Shown: one piece after another, positions 29,329 to 38,944 of the stretch | Layout: each line of letters starts with the position of its first letter | Numbering within the stretch: position 1 is the first letter of the stretch | Assembly (NCBI RefSeq): GCF_001687365.1 | Contig: NZ_LGLV01000020.1 | Location: 62,001 to 126,000, forward strand | Direction of reading: 5' to 3' | Length of the DNA stretch: 64,000 nucleotides | DNA from: Pararhizobium polonicum | GTDB lineage: Bacteria > Pseudomonadota > Alphaproteobacteria > Rhizobiales > Rhizobiaceae | Made by a program: the position numbers and the translations under genes | The notes under the pieces: generated by a model | The model's input: the letters and a program-made list of their open reading frames with translations, nothing else | Databases searched by the model: none | Told to the model about the DNA's origin: nothing

Positions 29329-29721
29329 TCAATGCCCCCGCGCAGCCCTCGGGAAATCCGCAAGGAGAGGCTTGGCGTACCCTCTTTCCTCCCGCGCCAG
29401 AATGGCTTGCGCGTCCAGAGAGGCGATCTTTGCACCGCGATCCGTCGGCACTAGGCCGTCAAGCTGCAGGGCGAGATAGCGCCCACAGCATACTCTGAGA
29501 AACGAGGTAAAATTTTCCGGCGGATGGCCTTCCTCGAGCGATTCGACATAGAGCCGCCCGATCAGGCGCCCGACCGACATGCCGTCCCGGTCGCCGATGT
29601 CTTCGAGAATGGACCAGAAGAAGCTTTCAAGCCGGATGCTGGTCGCCACCCCATCGATCCGCACCGAACGGGTAACACTCTGCCAGAGCGCCGGGTCGGC
29701 GCCGATGAATAGCCTGCACAT
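29329..29721 (-). CDS. Ribbon-helix-helix domain protein
   Basis: The protein has 130 residues. ATG 29721 follows GGGAGGA. Residues about 18-65 (TRSVRIDGVATSIRLESFFW to the DGMSVGRLIGRLYVES helix) fit the ribbon-helix-helix family found as stand-alone small proteins in Alphaproteobacteria (RHH_4 type). The remaining C-terminal helix resembles parts seen in such paralogues (FTSFLRVCCGRYLALQL). It is probably a DNA-binding regulator, but no target is known and there is no toxin gene beside it, so a toxin-antitoxin role is not supported. Confidence 0.72.
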   Translation of the reverse strand: MCRLFIGADPALWQSVTRSVRIDGVATSIRLESFFWSILEDIGDRDGMSVGRLIGRLYVESLEEGHPPENFTSFLRVCCGRYLALQLDGLVPTDRGAKIASLDAQAILAREERGYAKPLLADFPRAARGH

Positions 29722-29785
29722 CCATTCCTCCCAGAATTCCGGCTTGAAGTGTCCGCTCTTCGGTGCGGTTTGGCAAGGCCGCCGA

Positions 29786-30394
29786 TCAGGCGGCGGATCG
29801 CGTCAACGGCGCGCTGTGGCGGATCTCGGTACCGAGTACCGTCAGGAACTGGCCGATCCAGGCAGGATGGGCGGGCCAGGCGGGTGCCGATACCAGGTTG
29901 CCGTCGGTGACGGCCTGGTCGACCGGGATATCCGCATAATGTCCGCCAGCCAGTTCGACATCGAAGCGGCAGGCAGGGTAGGCCGAGCAGGTCCGGCCTT
30001 TTAGCACGCCGGCCGCCGACAGCAGTTGTGCGCCGTGGCAGATCGCTGCCACCGGTTTGCCGGCATCGAAGAAATGACGGACCATGGCAATGACGTTTGC
30101 GTCGAGGCGCAGATATTCCGGCGCCCGCCCGCCGGGAATGACCAGTGCGTCGTAGGTCTCGGCCTTCGTGCTGGCGAATGTCGCGTTCAGGGTGAAGTTA
30201 TGGCCGCGCTTTTCCGAATAGGTCTGGTCGCCCTCGAAATCGTGGATGGCGGTGGCGATCTGTTCGCCTGCCGCTTTGCCCGGGCAGACGGCGTGAACGG
30301 TGTGGCCGACCGCGAGCAGCGCCTGGAACGGCACCATCGTTTCATAGTCTTCGGTGAAATCGCCGCAGATCATCAGAATTTTCTTGCCGCTCAT
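29786..30394 (-). CDS. DJ-1/PfpI family protein
   Basis: The protein has 202 residues. The start is ATG 30394 because GGAGG lies just upstream; the earlier ATG at 30406 is part of that ribosome-binding site. It has a class I glutamine-amidotransferase-like fold with the nucleophile elbow [10 protein letters not shown], preceded by the acid-site segment [12 protein letters not shown]. Relatives are proteases, deglycases, chaperones or hydratases, and the exact activity cannot be read here. It has no operon partner. Confidence 0.86.
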   Translation of the reverse strand: MSGKKILMICGDFTEDYETMVPFQALLAVGHTVHAVCPGKAAGEQIATAIHDFEGDQTYSEKRGHNFTLNATFASTKAETYDALVIPGGRAPEYLRLDANVIAMVRHFFDAGKPVAAICHGAQLLSAAGVLKGRTCSAYPACRFDVELAGGHYADIPVDQAVTDGNLVSAPAWPAHPAWIGQFLTVLGTEIRHSAPLTRSAA

Positions 30395-30591
30395 CGTATC
30401 CTCCATCGGGTTGCGTGCCGGGTGAGGATGCCACGGTCGATCTGCTGCCGGGTATTAGCCGGTTACTACATCGCGGCGGATGAAGACCCGATATGCCGCA
30501 TCATTCCGGTCTCGCGCCCGGCTGCGAAAATGGCTATGACGATACGCAACTCTCCGGCGCCCGGCGGCGCATTTGAAATCGGGAAATGACG

Positions 30592-31122
30592 ATGAAACGG
30601 TTCGTGCTTGTTCTTCTGGCCTGCTGTGCTTTCTCCTCCGCGCAGGCGGCCGATCCCGCAGCACCGGTCAACGAAATCATGCAGGAGGCCGTCAAGGGTT
30701 GGGCCGATCAAGATGCCCAGCCCGGCGAAGATTATTTCTCGGAAGCGCGCCTTGGCCGCATCTACAGCCAGGACTTCGCCAAGACCTATCGCGCGGCGAC
30801 GAAATTTCCGGCCTACGACGGAGGCGATTCGCCCTTTGACTACGATGTCATTGTCAGCGGCCAGGACAGCTGCTCGATCAAGGACCTGTCCGTTGCTGCC
30901 GGTCCGCAAACGGATGGCAGGAGCGATGTGAAGGTCACCTTCGACAATACGCATTGTTTTGGCGAGCGCGACGCCGACTGGAAGCCGAGCGAGCTGCATT
31001 TCATCGTGATCGAGGAGGGCGGGCACCCCGTCATCGACGATATCGTCCGGCCGGACGATGCGGGCTCGCTCAAGGCGGAGCTGGAAGGGATCGCCAGCCA
31101 GGGCGCCAGCGATCCGCAATAG
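30592..31122 (+). CDS. Secreted protein of unknown function
   Basis: The protein has 176 residues from ATG 30592, with GGGAA upstream; ATG 30586 is an alternative. Residues 1-19 form a Sec signal peptide (RFVLVLLACCAFSSAQA). The mature protein is acidic, with an N-terminal helix (VNEIMQEAVKGWAD) followed by beta-rich sequence containing two cysteines (DSCSIKD, THCFGE) that may form a disulfide. I do not recognise a named family with certainty, although the arrangement recalls DUF3828-type periplasmic proteins. It precedes trmJ on the same strand with a gap of about 75 nt. Confidence 0.72.
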   Translation: MKRFVLVLLACCAFSSAQAADPAAPVNEIMQEAVKGWADQDAQPGEDYFSEARLGRIYSQDFAKTYRAATKFPAYDGGDSPFDYDVIVSGQDSCSIKDLSVAAGPQTDGRSDVKVTFDNTHCFGERDADWKPSELHFIVIEEGGHPVIDDIVRPDDAGSLKAELEGIASQGASDPQ

Positions 31123-31198
31123 GCCGGCTGCGACCGCGACTTTCAAAATCCCCGCATCTGTGCGAGGGAAGCGCGCAAACAGATATGAAGGCATTGGA

Positions 31199-32032
31199 AT
31201 GGCAGGGACGAACAGCGAACGCGTACTTCTGACAGAAGGACCGGCAATCATTCTGGTGCACCCGCAGCTTGGCGAGAACATCGGCATGGTGGCGCGCGCC
31301 ATGGCCAATTTCGGTCTTTCCGAACTGCGCCTCGTCAGTCCGCGTGACGGCTGGCCAAGCGAGAAGGCCCGTTCGGCCGCGAGCCGCGCCGATCACGTCA
31401 TCGATGCCGCGAAAGTCTACGACACGCTGCCGGAGGCGATTGCCGATCTCAACTTCGTCTATGCGACGACGGCGCGCGACCGCTACGGCTACAAGCCGGT
31501 GCGCTCGCCATTGATCGCTGCCGAAACGCTGCGCAACCGCTTCAATATGGGCGAGGCGACCGGCATTCTCTTTGGTCGCGAGCGCACCGGCCTGACCAAC
31601 GAAGAGGTGGCGCTGGCCGACGAGATCGTCACCTTCCCGGTCAACCCGGCCTTTGCCTCGCTCAACCTTGCGCAGGCGGTTCTGCTGATGTCCTACGAGT
31701 GGCTGAAGACCAGCATGGAATCGCGGGAGGAAACCTCCTTCCAGGCGCTGTCGCAGAACCCGGCGACCAAGGATCAGTTGCAGGGCTTGTTCGATCATGT
31801 CGAGGAGGCGCTGGAGGCGCGCGGCTACTTCCGGCCTGTCGCCAAAAAGCCGAAATTGATCGACAACTTGCGCGCAGTCCTGACCCGCCCCGGCTTTACC
31901 GAATCCGAAATCCGGCTGGTGCGCGGCATCATCTCATCGCTCGATCGTTTCACCCGCGAGGCGCCGCGCGGTGCCGGAGCGCCGGAAAATTCGCGCGCGA
32001 AAAAGGCAGATGACGCCGGTGACGACACCTGA
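31199..32032 (+). CDS. trmJ: tRNA (cytidine/uridine-2'-O-)-methyltransferase, TrmJ family
   Basis: The protein has 277 residues from ATG 31199 ([16 protein letters not shown]). It has the SPOUT trefoil-knot methyltransferase fold: [15 protein letters not shown] motif 1 with the catalytic-site Asn/Arg, [15 protein letters not shown] motif 2, and [20 protein letters not shown] motif 3. TrmJ methylates the 2'-OH of position 32 in the anticodon loop of several tRNAs. The C-terminus is helical with a basic disordered tail. The end overlaps the murI start by 23 nt, so the two genes are probably co-transcribed. Confidence 0.92.
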   Translation: MAGTNSERVLLTEGPAIILVHPQLGENIGMVARAMANFGLSELRLVSPRDGWPSEKARSAASRADHVIDAAKVYDTLPEAIADLNFVYATTARDRYGYKPVRSPLIAAETLRNRFNMGEATGILFGRERTGLTNEEVALADEIVTFPVNPAFASLNLAQAVLLMSYEWLKTSMESREETSFQALSQNPATKDQLQGLFDHVEEALEARGYFRPVAKKPKLIDNLRAVLTRPGFTESEIRLVRGIISSLDRFTREAPRGAGAPENSRAKKADDAGDDT

Positions 32033-32813
32033 GCTGAAACCCATCCTCGTCTTCGACAGCGGCATCGGTGGGCTCACCGTGCTGCGCGAAGCCCGCGTGC
32101 TGATGCCGGAGCGGCATTTCATCTATGTCGCCGACGATGCGGGCTTTCCCTATGGGGGCTGGGAAGAAGAGGCTCTGAAAGAGCGCATCATCTCCCTGTT
32201 TGCCAGATTGCTCGCAGACCATGATCCGGAAATCTGCGTCATCGCCTGCAACACAGCCTTCACGCTTGCCGGCGCCGATCTGCGCGCGGCGTTTCCGGAT
32301 ATGCGTTTCGTCGGCACTGTACCGGCGATCAAACCCGCGGCGGAGCGGACGCGATCGGGCCTTGTCTCGGTGCTGGCGACGCCCGGCACCGTCAAGCGCG
32401 CCTATACCCGTGATCTCATCCAGTCCTTCGCCTCGCAATGCCATGTCCGCCTCGTCGGTTCGGAAAATCTGGCCCGTATGGCGGAAGCCTATATTCGCGG
32501 CGGGCCGATCGACGACGCGGCGGTTCTCTCTGAGATCGAGCAGTGTTTTGTCGAGAAGGACGGGAAGAAGACCGATATCGTCGTTCTCGCCTGCACCCAC
32601 TATCCCTTCATGGCCAATGTCTTTCGCCGCCTGGCACCCTGGCCGGTGGACTGGCTCGATCCGGCCGAGGCGATTGCGCGGCGGGCGCGTAGCCTGGTGC
32701 CGTTGCCGGATGATTTCGAGCCGCTGAACGGAGTCGATCCGGCGATCTTCACGTCCGGCAAACCTGACTTCACGACGCGACGGCTGTTGCAGGGATTCGG
32801 GCTGACCGTATAG
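32010..32813 (+). CDS. murI: Glutamate racemase
   Basis: The protein has 267 residues. ATG 32010 has AAGG just before it, and the gene begins within the trmJ 3' end; the frame is open to 31971. It interconverts L- and D-glutamate, supplying D-Glu for peptidoglycan. The two catalytic cysteines are in VIACNTA and LACTHYPF, and the N-terminal [13 protein letters not shown] carries the conserved Asp-Ser. With ddl in this window it is the second cell-wall precursor gene lying outside the mur cluster. Confidence 0.96.
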   Translation: MTPVTTPELKPILVFDSGIGGLTVLREARVLMPERHFIYVADDAGFPYGGWEEEALKERIISLFARLLADHDPEICVIACNTAFTLAGADLRAAFPDMRFVGTVPAIKPAAERTRSGLVSVLATPGTVKRAYTRDLIQSFASQCHVRLVGSENLARMAEAYIRGGPIDDAAVLSEIEQCFVEKDGKKTDIVVLACTHYPFMANVFRRLAPWPVDWLDPAEAIARRARSLVPLPDDFEPLNGVDPAIFTSGKPDFTTRRLLQGFGLTV

Positions 32814-32966
32814 GGCAAGTGATCATTTGCTCGCGGGGCATTGCTCGAAAATCATCGGTTCAGTCGAGGCTATCCAACGGCAAAAATTTATCGCCGACAC
32901 TCTGTCGTCTGAGCGATTTCTTCTGCATGTTGATACCTGTCCATCGACAATGCGGGAAATTCAACG

Positions 32967-33359
32967 ATGTCTGTGATCAGCCACATCACGCTTGGAACCA
33001 ACGACAAGGAACGGTCTGCAAAATTCTATGATGCCGTTCTCGGGGCAATCGGGTTTTCCCGTTTGCCGAAGCCTGCCGAAAAACCACTGGCCTATGAGAA
33101 AAACGGTCAGATGCCGACCATTTACATCTACACACCGGAAGACGGCCGCCCCGCAACGTGGGGAAACGGTACGCATGTCGCCCTCATCGCCGATACGAAG
33201 GCGCAGGTTCATCGGTTCCACGAGTTGGCGCTGACGTTGGGAGGTATGGACGAGGGGGCTCCCGGGCCTCGCACCGCCTACGGACCAGACTACTATGCCG
33301 CATATGTTCGCGACCCCGATGGAAACAAGCTACAGGCTGTCTGTTACGCCGAAGGCTGA
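32967..33359 (+). CDS. VOC (glyoxalase/bleomycin resistance) family protein
   Basis: The protein has 130 residues. GGGAAA lies 9 nt before ATG 32967. Two beta-alpha-beta-beta-beta modules form the vicinal-oxygen-chelate fold: MSVISHITLGTNDKERSAKFYDAVLG for the first and HVALIADTKAQVHRFHELAL for the second, ending in YAAYVRDPDGNKLQAVC. Metal-ligand positions (H6, E/H pairs) look plausible. Members are lyases, isomerases or antibiotic-binding proteins, and no substrate can be assigned. It stands alone after an AT-richer intergenic region. Confidence 0.85.
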   Translation: MSVISHITLGTNDKERSAKFYDAVLGAIGFSRLPKPAEKPLAYEKNGQMPTIYIYTPEDGRPATWGNGTHVALIADTKAQVHRFHELALTLGGMDEGAPGPRTAYGPDYYAAYVRDPDGNKLQAVCYAEG

Positions 33360-33540
33360 AGTAGCAGACTACCGAGGTCGTATTTTTCGGTTGGGCGACG
33401 GTGCTGCGGCAGGGAAGTCTGACTGTCTTAACTGTGGGTTTCTGTTGTGTCGGCGCGCAAACCGGCCCAAACGGTGCTAAGGCTCCTTGCTTGCGGGTTC
33501 GTGGCGGCGCATCCGGCATGGCATTTTTGACGAGGTGGAT

Positions 33541-35055
33541 ATGAAAGTCGGCATCGATATGGGGACGGCGTCCGATGGCGCATCCGTTCCGCTCGATATC
33601 GAGGAGCTTCTGGCGACGCGCCTTCTGGTGCAGGGCAATTCCGGCTCCGGAAAATCGCATCTTCTGCGCCGGCTTCTGGAACAGTCCGCCCCGTGGGTGC
33701 AGCAGTGCATCATCGATCCCGAAGGCGATTTCGTCACGCTGGCCGACAAGTTCGGCCATGTGGTGATCGAGGGCGAGCGCACGGAAGCCGAGCTGATCGG
33801 CATTGCCAGCCGTATCCGCCAGCATCGCGTCTCCTGTGTCCTGTCCCTTGAAGGGCTGGATATCGAGCAGCAGATGCGCAGCGCCGGCATCTTCCTCAAT
33901 GCCATGTTCGATGCCGATCGCGACTACTGGTATCCGGTGTTGGTGGTGGTCGACGAGGCGCAGATGTTTGCGCCGTCGGTCGCCGGCGACGTGTCCGAGG
34001 AAGCGCGCAAGATTTCGCTCGGCGCCATGACCAACCTGATGTGCCGCGGCCGTAAACGCGGCCTTGCCGGTGTCATCGCCACGCAGCGGCTGGCCAAGCT
34101 TGCCAAGAACGTCGCCGCCGAAGCGTCCAACTTCCTGATGGGGCGCACTTTTCTCGATATCGACATGGCACGTGCCGCCGATCTGCTCGGCATGGACCGG
34201 CGCACGGCGGAAATGTTCCGCGACCTGAAGCGCGGCTCCTTCGTGGCGCTCGGTCCAGCCCTGTCGCGCCGGCCGCTGCCGGTGACGATCGGCAATGTCG
34301 AAACCTCGGCCCGCTCCACCAGCCCGAAGCTGACGCCTTTGCCGGAGGCGGTCGCCGACGTCGAGGACCTGATCTTCACGCCCGATCCGGAAGAGCTGAT
34401 TCGCCCGATCATGCGCCGCCCCAGCGCTCAACCACGTCCGGCCACCGATATCCTGGCCGAGCTCTCCCGCCCGCGGCCGGAACCGATCGGACTTGCGGAG
34501 CCGAAGGCGCCGGTGCCGGAAATGCCTGTTCTCGAGCGCGAAGCACTGCTCGACGGACTACTGGCCGAAATTCTCGAGCATCCTGATGCGGCGTTCCGCG
34601 CCGATGCCGAACTGTTCCAGGATTTTCTTGTCCGCTGCCGCATCCGCCGCGTGCCCGGCGCCCCGCTGTCGCTGAGTGCCTTCCGCCGCAAGATGGCGGT
34701 CGCCCGGTCCGGGGTCGATGCGGAGACGGCTGCGAGTGAAATCTGGGCGTCTGCGCTCAGCCTGTCGCGCAATGTCACCGACGATCTGCAAGGCGTGTTC
34801 CTGCTTGTGGCGCAGTCTGCCGTGCGCAATCTGCCATGCCCTTCCGACGCGATGATCGCGCGCGCCTACGGCACCCACTCGGCCCGGCGCGCCCGCCGTC
34901 TGCTCGGCTATTTCGAGGAGCAGGGGCTGATTGTGGTGCACAGCGATCTCTCGGGAAAGCGCATCGTCGCTTTTCCGGACCTGCAGGTAGAGACGGCGCC
35001 AGGCGCAGCCGATGCGCTTTTCGATGACACGGACAGCCGGAGTGCTGCGGAGTAG
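33541..35055 (+). CDS. HerA-like ATPase (DUF87/FtsK-HerA fold)
   Basis: The protein has 504 residues. ATG 33541 has GAGGTGG 4 nt before it. Walker A is VQGNSGSGKSHLLRRLLEQ and Walker B is VLVVVDEAQMFAP, with a sensor-like region RGRKRGLAGVIATQRLAKL. The C-terminal half is a variable linker rich in Pro and charged residues, and residues about 440-490 look like a winged helix (SDAMIARAYGTHSARRARRLLGYFEEQGL). HerA family members translocate DNA with the nuclease NurA or act in defence systems. No NurA-like or nuclease gene is adjacent, so the function is unassigned. Confidence 0.85.
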   Translation: MKVGIDMGTASDGASVPLDIEELLATRLLVQGNSGSGKSHLLRRLLEQSAPWVQQCIIDPEGDFVTLADKFGHVVIEGERTEAELIGIASRIRQHRVSCVLSLEGLDIEQQMRSAGIFLNAMFDADRDYWYPVLVVVDEAQMFAPSVAGDVSEEARKISLGAMTNLMCRGRKRGLAGVIATQRLAKLAKNVAAEASNFLMGRTFLDIDMARAADLLGMDRRTAEMFRDLKRGSFVALGPALSRRPLPVTIGNVETSARSTSPKLTPLPEAVADVEDLIFTPDPEELIRPIMRRPSAQPRPATDILAELSRPRPEPIGLAEPKAPVPEMPVLEREALLDGLLAEILEHPDAAFRADAELFQDFLVRCRIRRVPGAPLSLSAFRRKMAVARSGVDAETAASEIWASALSLSRNVTDDLQGVFLLVAQSAVRNLPCPSDAMIARAYGTHSARRARRLLGYFEEQGLIVVHSDLSGKRIVAFPDLQVETAPGAADALFDDTDSRSAAE

Positions 35056-35131
35056 CGGAATAAGGGCGTAAAATGCGGAATGTTTTGCGCCGTCGTTGAC
35101 AATTTTGTGAAACTTACCTAAAGACGCGCAC

Positions 35132-35165
35132 AACGCCGGGCCGAAATGCCCGGTGTTACTTTTTA
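35132..35165 (+). terminator. Terminator of the HerA-like gene
   Basis: AACGCCGGGC and GCCCGGTGTT (35132-35141, 35148-35157) form a 10-bp stem with one G-U pair, then ACTTTTT. Confidence 0.8.
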
Positions 35166-35352
35166 GTGGCGCATATGCCTTGTCTTTCCGGCCGAGCCGG
35201 AAAGGGAAATGCGCGAACCGACATGTCCCGTGGCTTCTCCGTTAGCGTAATGTGAGAAACCTGTCAGAGCTTTCAAAAGAAGTTCAGAGGAGGGCGTGTT
35301 TCCTTGATCCGGTTTGGCAACAGACCGGTGTAACCTGTTGAAGGGAAATACG

Positions 35353-35970
35353 ATGAGCAAGCGCGAATCGTCCAAGTACAAAATTGACCGCCGTATGGGC
35401 GAAAACATCTGGGGCCGTCCGAAGTCCCCGGTGAACCGTCGCGAATACGGTCCTGGCCAGCACGGCCAGCGCCGCAAGTCCAAGCTTTCCGACTTCGGTG
35501 TGCAGCTGCGCGCCAAGCAGAAGCTCAAGGGCTACTACGGCGACATCCGCGAAAAGCAGTTCCGTGCGATCTTCGCCGAAGCTGACCGTCGCAAGGGTGA
35601 CACTTCCGAAAACCTGATCGGCCTGCTCGAATCGCGTCTCGACGCGATCGTCTACCGCGCCAAGTTCGTTCCGACGGTCTTTGCTGCCCGTCAGTTCGTC
35701 AACCATGGCCACGTCAAGGTCAACGGCGTTCGCGTCAACATCGGTTCGTACCGCTGCAAGGCTGGCGACGTTATCGAAGTTCGCGAAAAGTCCAAGCAGC
35801 TCGTTTCGGTTCTCGAAGCCGTTTCGCTCGCTGAACGCGACGTTCCGGACTATGTCGAAGTCGATCACAACAAGATGGTTGCGACCTTCGCCCGCGTTCC
35901 TGCCCTGATCGACGTTCCGTACCCGGTCATCATGGAACCGAACCTCGTCGTCGAATTCTATTCGCGATAA
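35353..35970 (+). CDS. rpsD: 30S ribosomal protein S4
   Basis: The protein has 205 residues. ATG 35353 follows AAGGGAAA. S4 initiates 16S rRNA folding by binding the 5' domain and acts in translational fidelity. The N-terminal [29 protein letters not shown] and the S4 RNA-binding domain ([38 protein letters not shown]) are standard. Codon choice is strongly biased to preferred codons, as expected for a highly expressed gene. It is monocistronic, outside the rpsM-rpoA cluster, as in other Rhizobiales. Confidence 0.98.
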   Translation: MSKRESSKYKIDRRMGENIWGRPKSPVNRREYGPGQHGQRRKSKLSDFGVQLRAKQKLKGYYGDIREKQFRAIFAEADRRKGDTSENLIGLLESRLDAIVYRAKFVPTVFAARQFVNHGHVKVNGVRVNIGSYRCKAGDVIEVREKSKQLVSVLEAVSLAERDVPDYVEVDHNKMVATFARVPALIDVPYPVIMEPNLVVEFYSR

Positions 35971-36002
35971 TTTCTTAGAGGCTTGGCCTTGTGAAATTCG
36001 GA

Positions 36003-36031
36003 AAAGCCACTCAGAGATGGGTGGCTTTTTT
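36003..36031 (+). terminator. Terminator of rpsD
   Basis: AAAGCCAC/GTGGCTTT (36003-36010, 36021-36028) is followed by further T, 33 nt after the stop. Confidence 0.88.
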
Positions 36032-36071
36032 GTTGCCCAATTTCCACCAAGTCTGATGCGGAGAATGACTG

Positions 36072-37010
36072 ATGCCCGGCCCGTTGGACCTGCAGTCGAT
36101 TGTCGATGATATCCACCGCGAGCTTACCCCACGGCTCGGCGAGGGGAAGGTGGCCGATTACATCCCGCAGCTCGCCCGCGTCGATCCCAAGCGTTTCGGC
36201 ATGGCGATCGTCACGGTCGATGGCGATGTTCATATGGCCGGCGATGCACAGGTGCCGTTCTCCATCCAGAGTATCTCCAAGGTCTTCACGCTGACGCTGG
36301 CGCTCGGCAAGCATGGTGAGAACATCTGGAAGCGCGTTGGCCGCGAACCGTCCGGTTCCGCCTTCAATTCCATCGTCCAGCTTGAGCATGAACATGGAAT
36401 CCCGCGCAATCCCTTCATCAATGCCGGGGCCATCGCCATCACCGATCTGGTGCTGGCCGGTCACACGCCGAAGGAGGCGATCGGCGAGGTGGTCCGGTTT
36501 GTGCGCTACCTGGCCGACGAGGACGATATCGTCATCGATCCGGAAGTCGCGCGCTCTGAAGCCGCAACCGGCTACCGTAACTTCGCGCTCGCCAATTTCA
36601 TGCGTTCTTTCGGCAAACTCGATCATCCCGTCGAGCATGTGCTCGGCGTCTATTTCCATCAGTGCGCGCTGGCGATGAGCTGCGTCCAGTTGGCCAAGGC
36701 CGGGCTGTTTCTCGCAGCCTCCGGTACCAATCCGCTGACCAGGCATTCCGTTGTTTCCAAGCAGCGGGCGCGGCGTATCAATGCGCTGATGCTGACCTGC
36801 GGCCACTATGACGGCTCGGGCGATTTTGCTTATCGCGTCGGCCTGCCGGGCAAGAGCGGCGTCGGCGGCGGCATTCTTTGCGTCGCGCCGGGCAAGGCCT
36901 CCGTTGCCGTCTGGTCGCCGGGACTCAATCATAACGGCAATTCGCTGCTTGGGTCGCTGGCGCTGGAAATGCTTGCCAGCCGCACCGGATGGTCCGTGTT
37001 CGGCGCCTGA
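36072..37010 (+). CDS. glsA: Glutaminase A
   Basis: The protein has 312 residues. ATG 36072 has GGAGA upstream. It hydrolyses L-glutamine to glutamate and ammonia. The serine-dependent beta-lactamase-like fold carries the S-x-x-K dyad in [10 protein letters not shown], plus [10 protein letters not shown], the Tyr-containing [24 protein letters not shown] segment, and FNSIVQLE. The length is typical. Its role is nitrogen metabolism and possibly acid stress. The ttcA gene follows after 134 nt. Confidence 0.95.
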   Translation: MPGPLDLQSIVDDIHRELTPRLGEGKVADYIPQLARVDPKRFGMAIVTVDGDVHMAGDAQVPFSIQSISKVFTLTLALGKHGENIWKRVGREPSGSAFNSIVQLEHEHGIPRNPFINAGAIAITDLVLAGHTPKEAIGEVVRFVRYLADEDDIVIDPEVARSEAATGYRNFALANFMRSFGKLDHPVEHVLGVYFHQCALAMSCVQLAKAGLFLAASGTNPLTRHSVVSKQRARRINALMLTCGHYDGSGDFAYRVGLPGKSGVGGGILCVAPGKASVAVWSPGLNHNGNSLLGSLALEMLASRTGWSVFGA

Positions 37011-37144
37011 GTGGGGCGCTACGGAAGTTTCACGTCCATCCGGGCGCATTTTCCTTGATCTTGCCGGCGGACACGGGCAAGTGCAGGGCATCGTATTCGT
37101 GCGCCGCCTTTGTGCCGTCGCGCCTTTCCATCCGGGACTTTGTC

Positions 37145-38032
37145 ATGGATATTGCCATTCAATCGCCGACCAAAGCAGACCTCGAAGATCTCGTGCCGGA
37201 TCAAGCCGGCGACGATGTGATGCATCCGATCTTCGCAAAGATGCCGTCATCCGTCTCGTTCAACAAGCTGCGCAAGCGGTTGCTGCGGCAGGTGCGTCAG
37301 GCGATCGAGGATTTTGGCATGCTGAAAGGCCAGAAGCGCTGGCTGATCGGCGTTTCCGGCGGCAAGGACAGCTACAGCCTCCTGGCCCTGCTGATGGACC
37401 TGCAATGGCGCGGCCTGCTGCCGGTCGAACTCGTGGTCTGCAATCTCGATCAGGGACAGCCGAATTTCCCCAAGCATGTGCTGCCGGACTATCTCTCGTC
37501 GATCGGTGTCAGGCACCGCATCGAATATCGCGACACCTATTCGATCGTGAAGGAGAAGGTGCCGGCGGGCGGAACCTATTGTGCGCTCTGTTCGCGCCTG
37601 CGCCGCGGCAATCTCTACCGGATCGCCCGCGAGGAGGGCTGTGACGCGCTGGTGCTGGGGCATCATCGCGAGGATATTCTTGAGACCTTCTTCATGAATT
37701 TCTTCCACGGCGGCAGGCTGGCGACGATGCCGGCAAAGCTTCTGAACGACGAAGGCGATCTGATGGTGCTGCGGCCGCTGGCCTATGCGGCCGAGGACGA
37801 TCTGGCGAAATTTGCCGCTGCGATGGAGTTTCCGATCATCCCCTGCGACCTCTGCGGTTCGCAGGACGGGCTTGAGCGCAATGCGATGAAGGCGATGCTG
37901 TCGGATATCGAGCGCCGCATGCCCGGCCGCAAGGACACGATGCTGCGGGCGCTCGGCCACGTCAATCCGTCGCATCTGCTCGACCCGAAACTGTTCGACT
38001 TCCAATCCCTCTTCGCGGAGCCCAAAGCATGA
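37145..38032 (+). CDS. ttcA: tRNA 2-thiocytidine(32) synthetase TtcA
   Basis: The protein has 295 residues from ATG 37145; the upstream in-frame extension overlaps the end of glsA and is unlikely. It is a PP-loop ATPase ([16 protein letters not shown]) that thiolates cytidine 32 in some tRNAs through a [4Fe-4S] cluster. The cluster ligands appear as the CALC pair in the [13 protein letters not shown] segment and a third cysteine in the [12 protein letters not shown] segment, as in E. coli TtcA. The stop overlaps the next start by 4 nt. TrmJ, encoded 5 kb upstream, also modifies position 32. Confidence 0.95.
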   Translation: MDIAIQSPTKADLEDLVPDQAGDDVMHPIFAKMPSSVSFNKLRKRLLRQVRQAIEDFGMLKGQKRWLIGVSGGKDSYSLLALLMDLQWRGLLPVELVVCNLDQGQPNFPKHVLPDYLSSIGVRHRIEYRDTYSIVKEKVPAGGTYCALCSRLRRGNLYRIAREEGCDALVLGHHREDILETFFMNFFHGGRLATMPAKLLNDEGDLMVLRPLAYAAEDDLAKFAAAMEFPIIPCDLCGSQDGLERNAMKAMLSDIERRMPGRKDTMLRALGHVNPSHLLDPKLFDFQSLFAEPKA

Positions 38033-38853
38033 CATCTGCCATCGATATCGCCGCCATCGCCAACATCCTGCAGGAGGCCGCGGCCAAGGAAATCCTACCG
38101 CGTTTCCGCAACCTCGGCGCGGGCGACGTGCGGATGAAGTCGGAAGCCATCGATCTGGTGACGGAAGCCGACGAGGCGGCGGAGCGGCTGATCAAGGCGC
38201 GGATGGCAGAGGTTTCTCCGGATGCGCTGTTCGTCGGCGAGGAATCGGTCGCTGCCGATCCGGCGCTGCTCAGCCGTCTGGCTGGTGCCGATCTCGCCAT
38301 CGTCGTCGATCCGATCGACGGTACCTTCAACTATGCCGCTGGCATGCCGTTGTTCGGCGTCATGGCCGCCGTCGTCGCCAAGGGCGAAACCGTCGCGGGC
38401 ATCATCTACGATCCGATGGGCAATGACTGGGTGATTGCCGAAAAGGGCTCCGGGTCCTGGCTTTGCAAGGCCGACGGCTCGCAGGAGCGTCTTGCCACCG
38501 TGCCGTCCGTACCGCTCGAAAGCCTTGTCGGCTGCGCCTCCACCGGCTTCTATTCGCCGGAAAACCGCCGCATCGTCATGGGCAACATGGCCAAGGTGCG
38601 CATCGCCACCAGCTATCGCTGCGCGGCCCATGAATACCGCGCCTTTGCCGCCGGGCATTTCCACTTCCTGACCTATCAGAAACTGATGCCCTGGGATCAT
38701 CTGGCCGGCACGCTGATCGCTCAGGAAGCCGGTGCCTATGCCGCCCGGTTCGATGGCTCGCCCTATCTGCCGCATCATGTCGATGGCGGCCTGCTGCTGG
38801 CGTCCGACAAGGATTGCTGGGACATGCTGCGCCGTGAGGTGTTTACCGTCTGA
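38029..38853 (+). CDS. Inositol-monophosphatase family phosphatase
   Basis: The protein has 274 residues and is translationally coupled to ttcA. Metal-binding motifs are complete: GEES (first Glu pair), [14 protein letters not shown], and [16 protein letters not shown]. It is probably a Mg-dependent phosphomonoesterase acting on myo-inositol 1-phosphate or on another sugar phosphate, 3'-phosphoadenosine 5'-phosphate or histidinol phosphate; substrate cannot be told from sequence. A long perfect terminator follows. Confidence 0.9.
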   Translation: MTSAIDIAAIANILQEAAAKEILPRFRNLGAGDVRMKSEAIDLVTEADEAAERLIKARMAEVSPDALFVGEESVAADPALLSRLAGADLAIVVDPIDGTFNYAAGMPLFGVMAAVVAKGETVAGIIYDPMGNDWVIAEKGSGSWLCKADGSQERLATVPSVPLESLVGCASTGFYSPENRRIVMGNMAKVRIATSYRCAAHEYRAFAAGHFHFLTYQKLMPWDHLAGTLIAQEAGAYAARFDGSPYLPHHVDGGLLLASDKDCWDMLRREVFTV

Positions 38854-38878
38854 CTGCCAGAAGACGGCAGCGCATAGA

Positions 38879-38916
38879 AAAGGCCCGCTCAGTGTTCATT
38901 CACTGAGCGGGCCTTT
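38879..38916. terminator. Bidirectional terminator, phosphatase gene / MFS pair
   Basis: A perfect 16-bp stem (38879-38894, 38901-38916) has a 6-nt loop, A-rich on one side and T-rich on the other. It lies between convergent stop codons and can stop transcription from both directions. Confidence 0.9.
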
Positions 38917-38944
38917 CCATTTCGGGTTTCAGCGTTTCAGCGGA

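Noticed and set aside
29329-29721. Antitoxin of a toxin-antitoxin pair
   Set aside because: The ribbon-helix-helix protein has no small toxin gene next to it; the flanking genes are icd and a DJ-1/PfpI protein.
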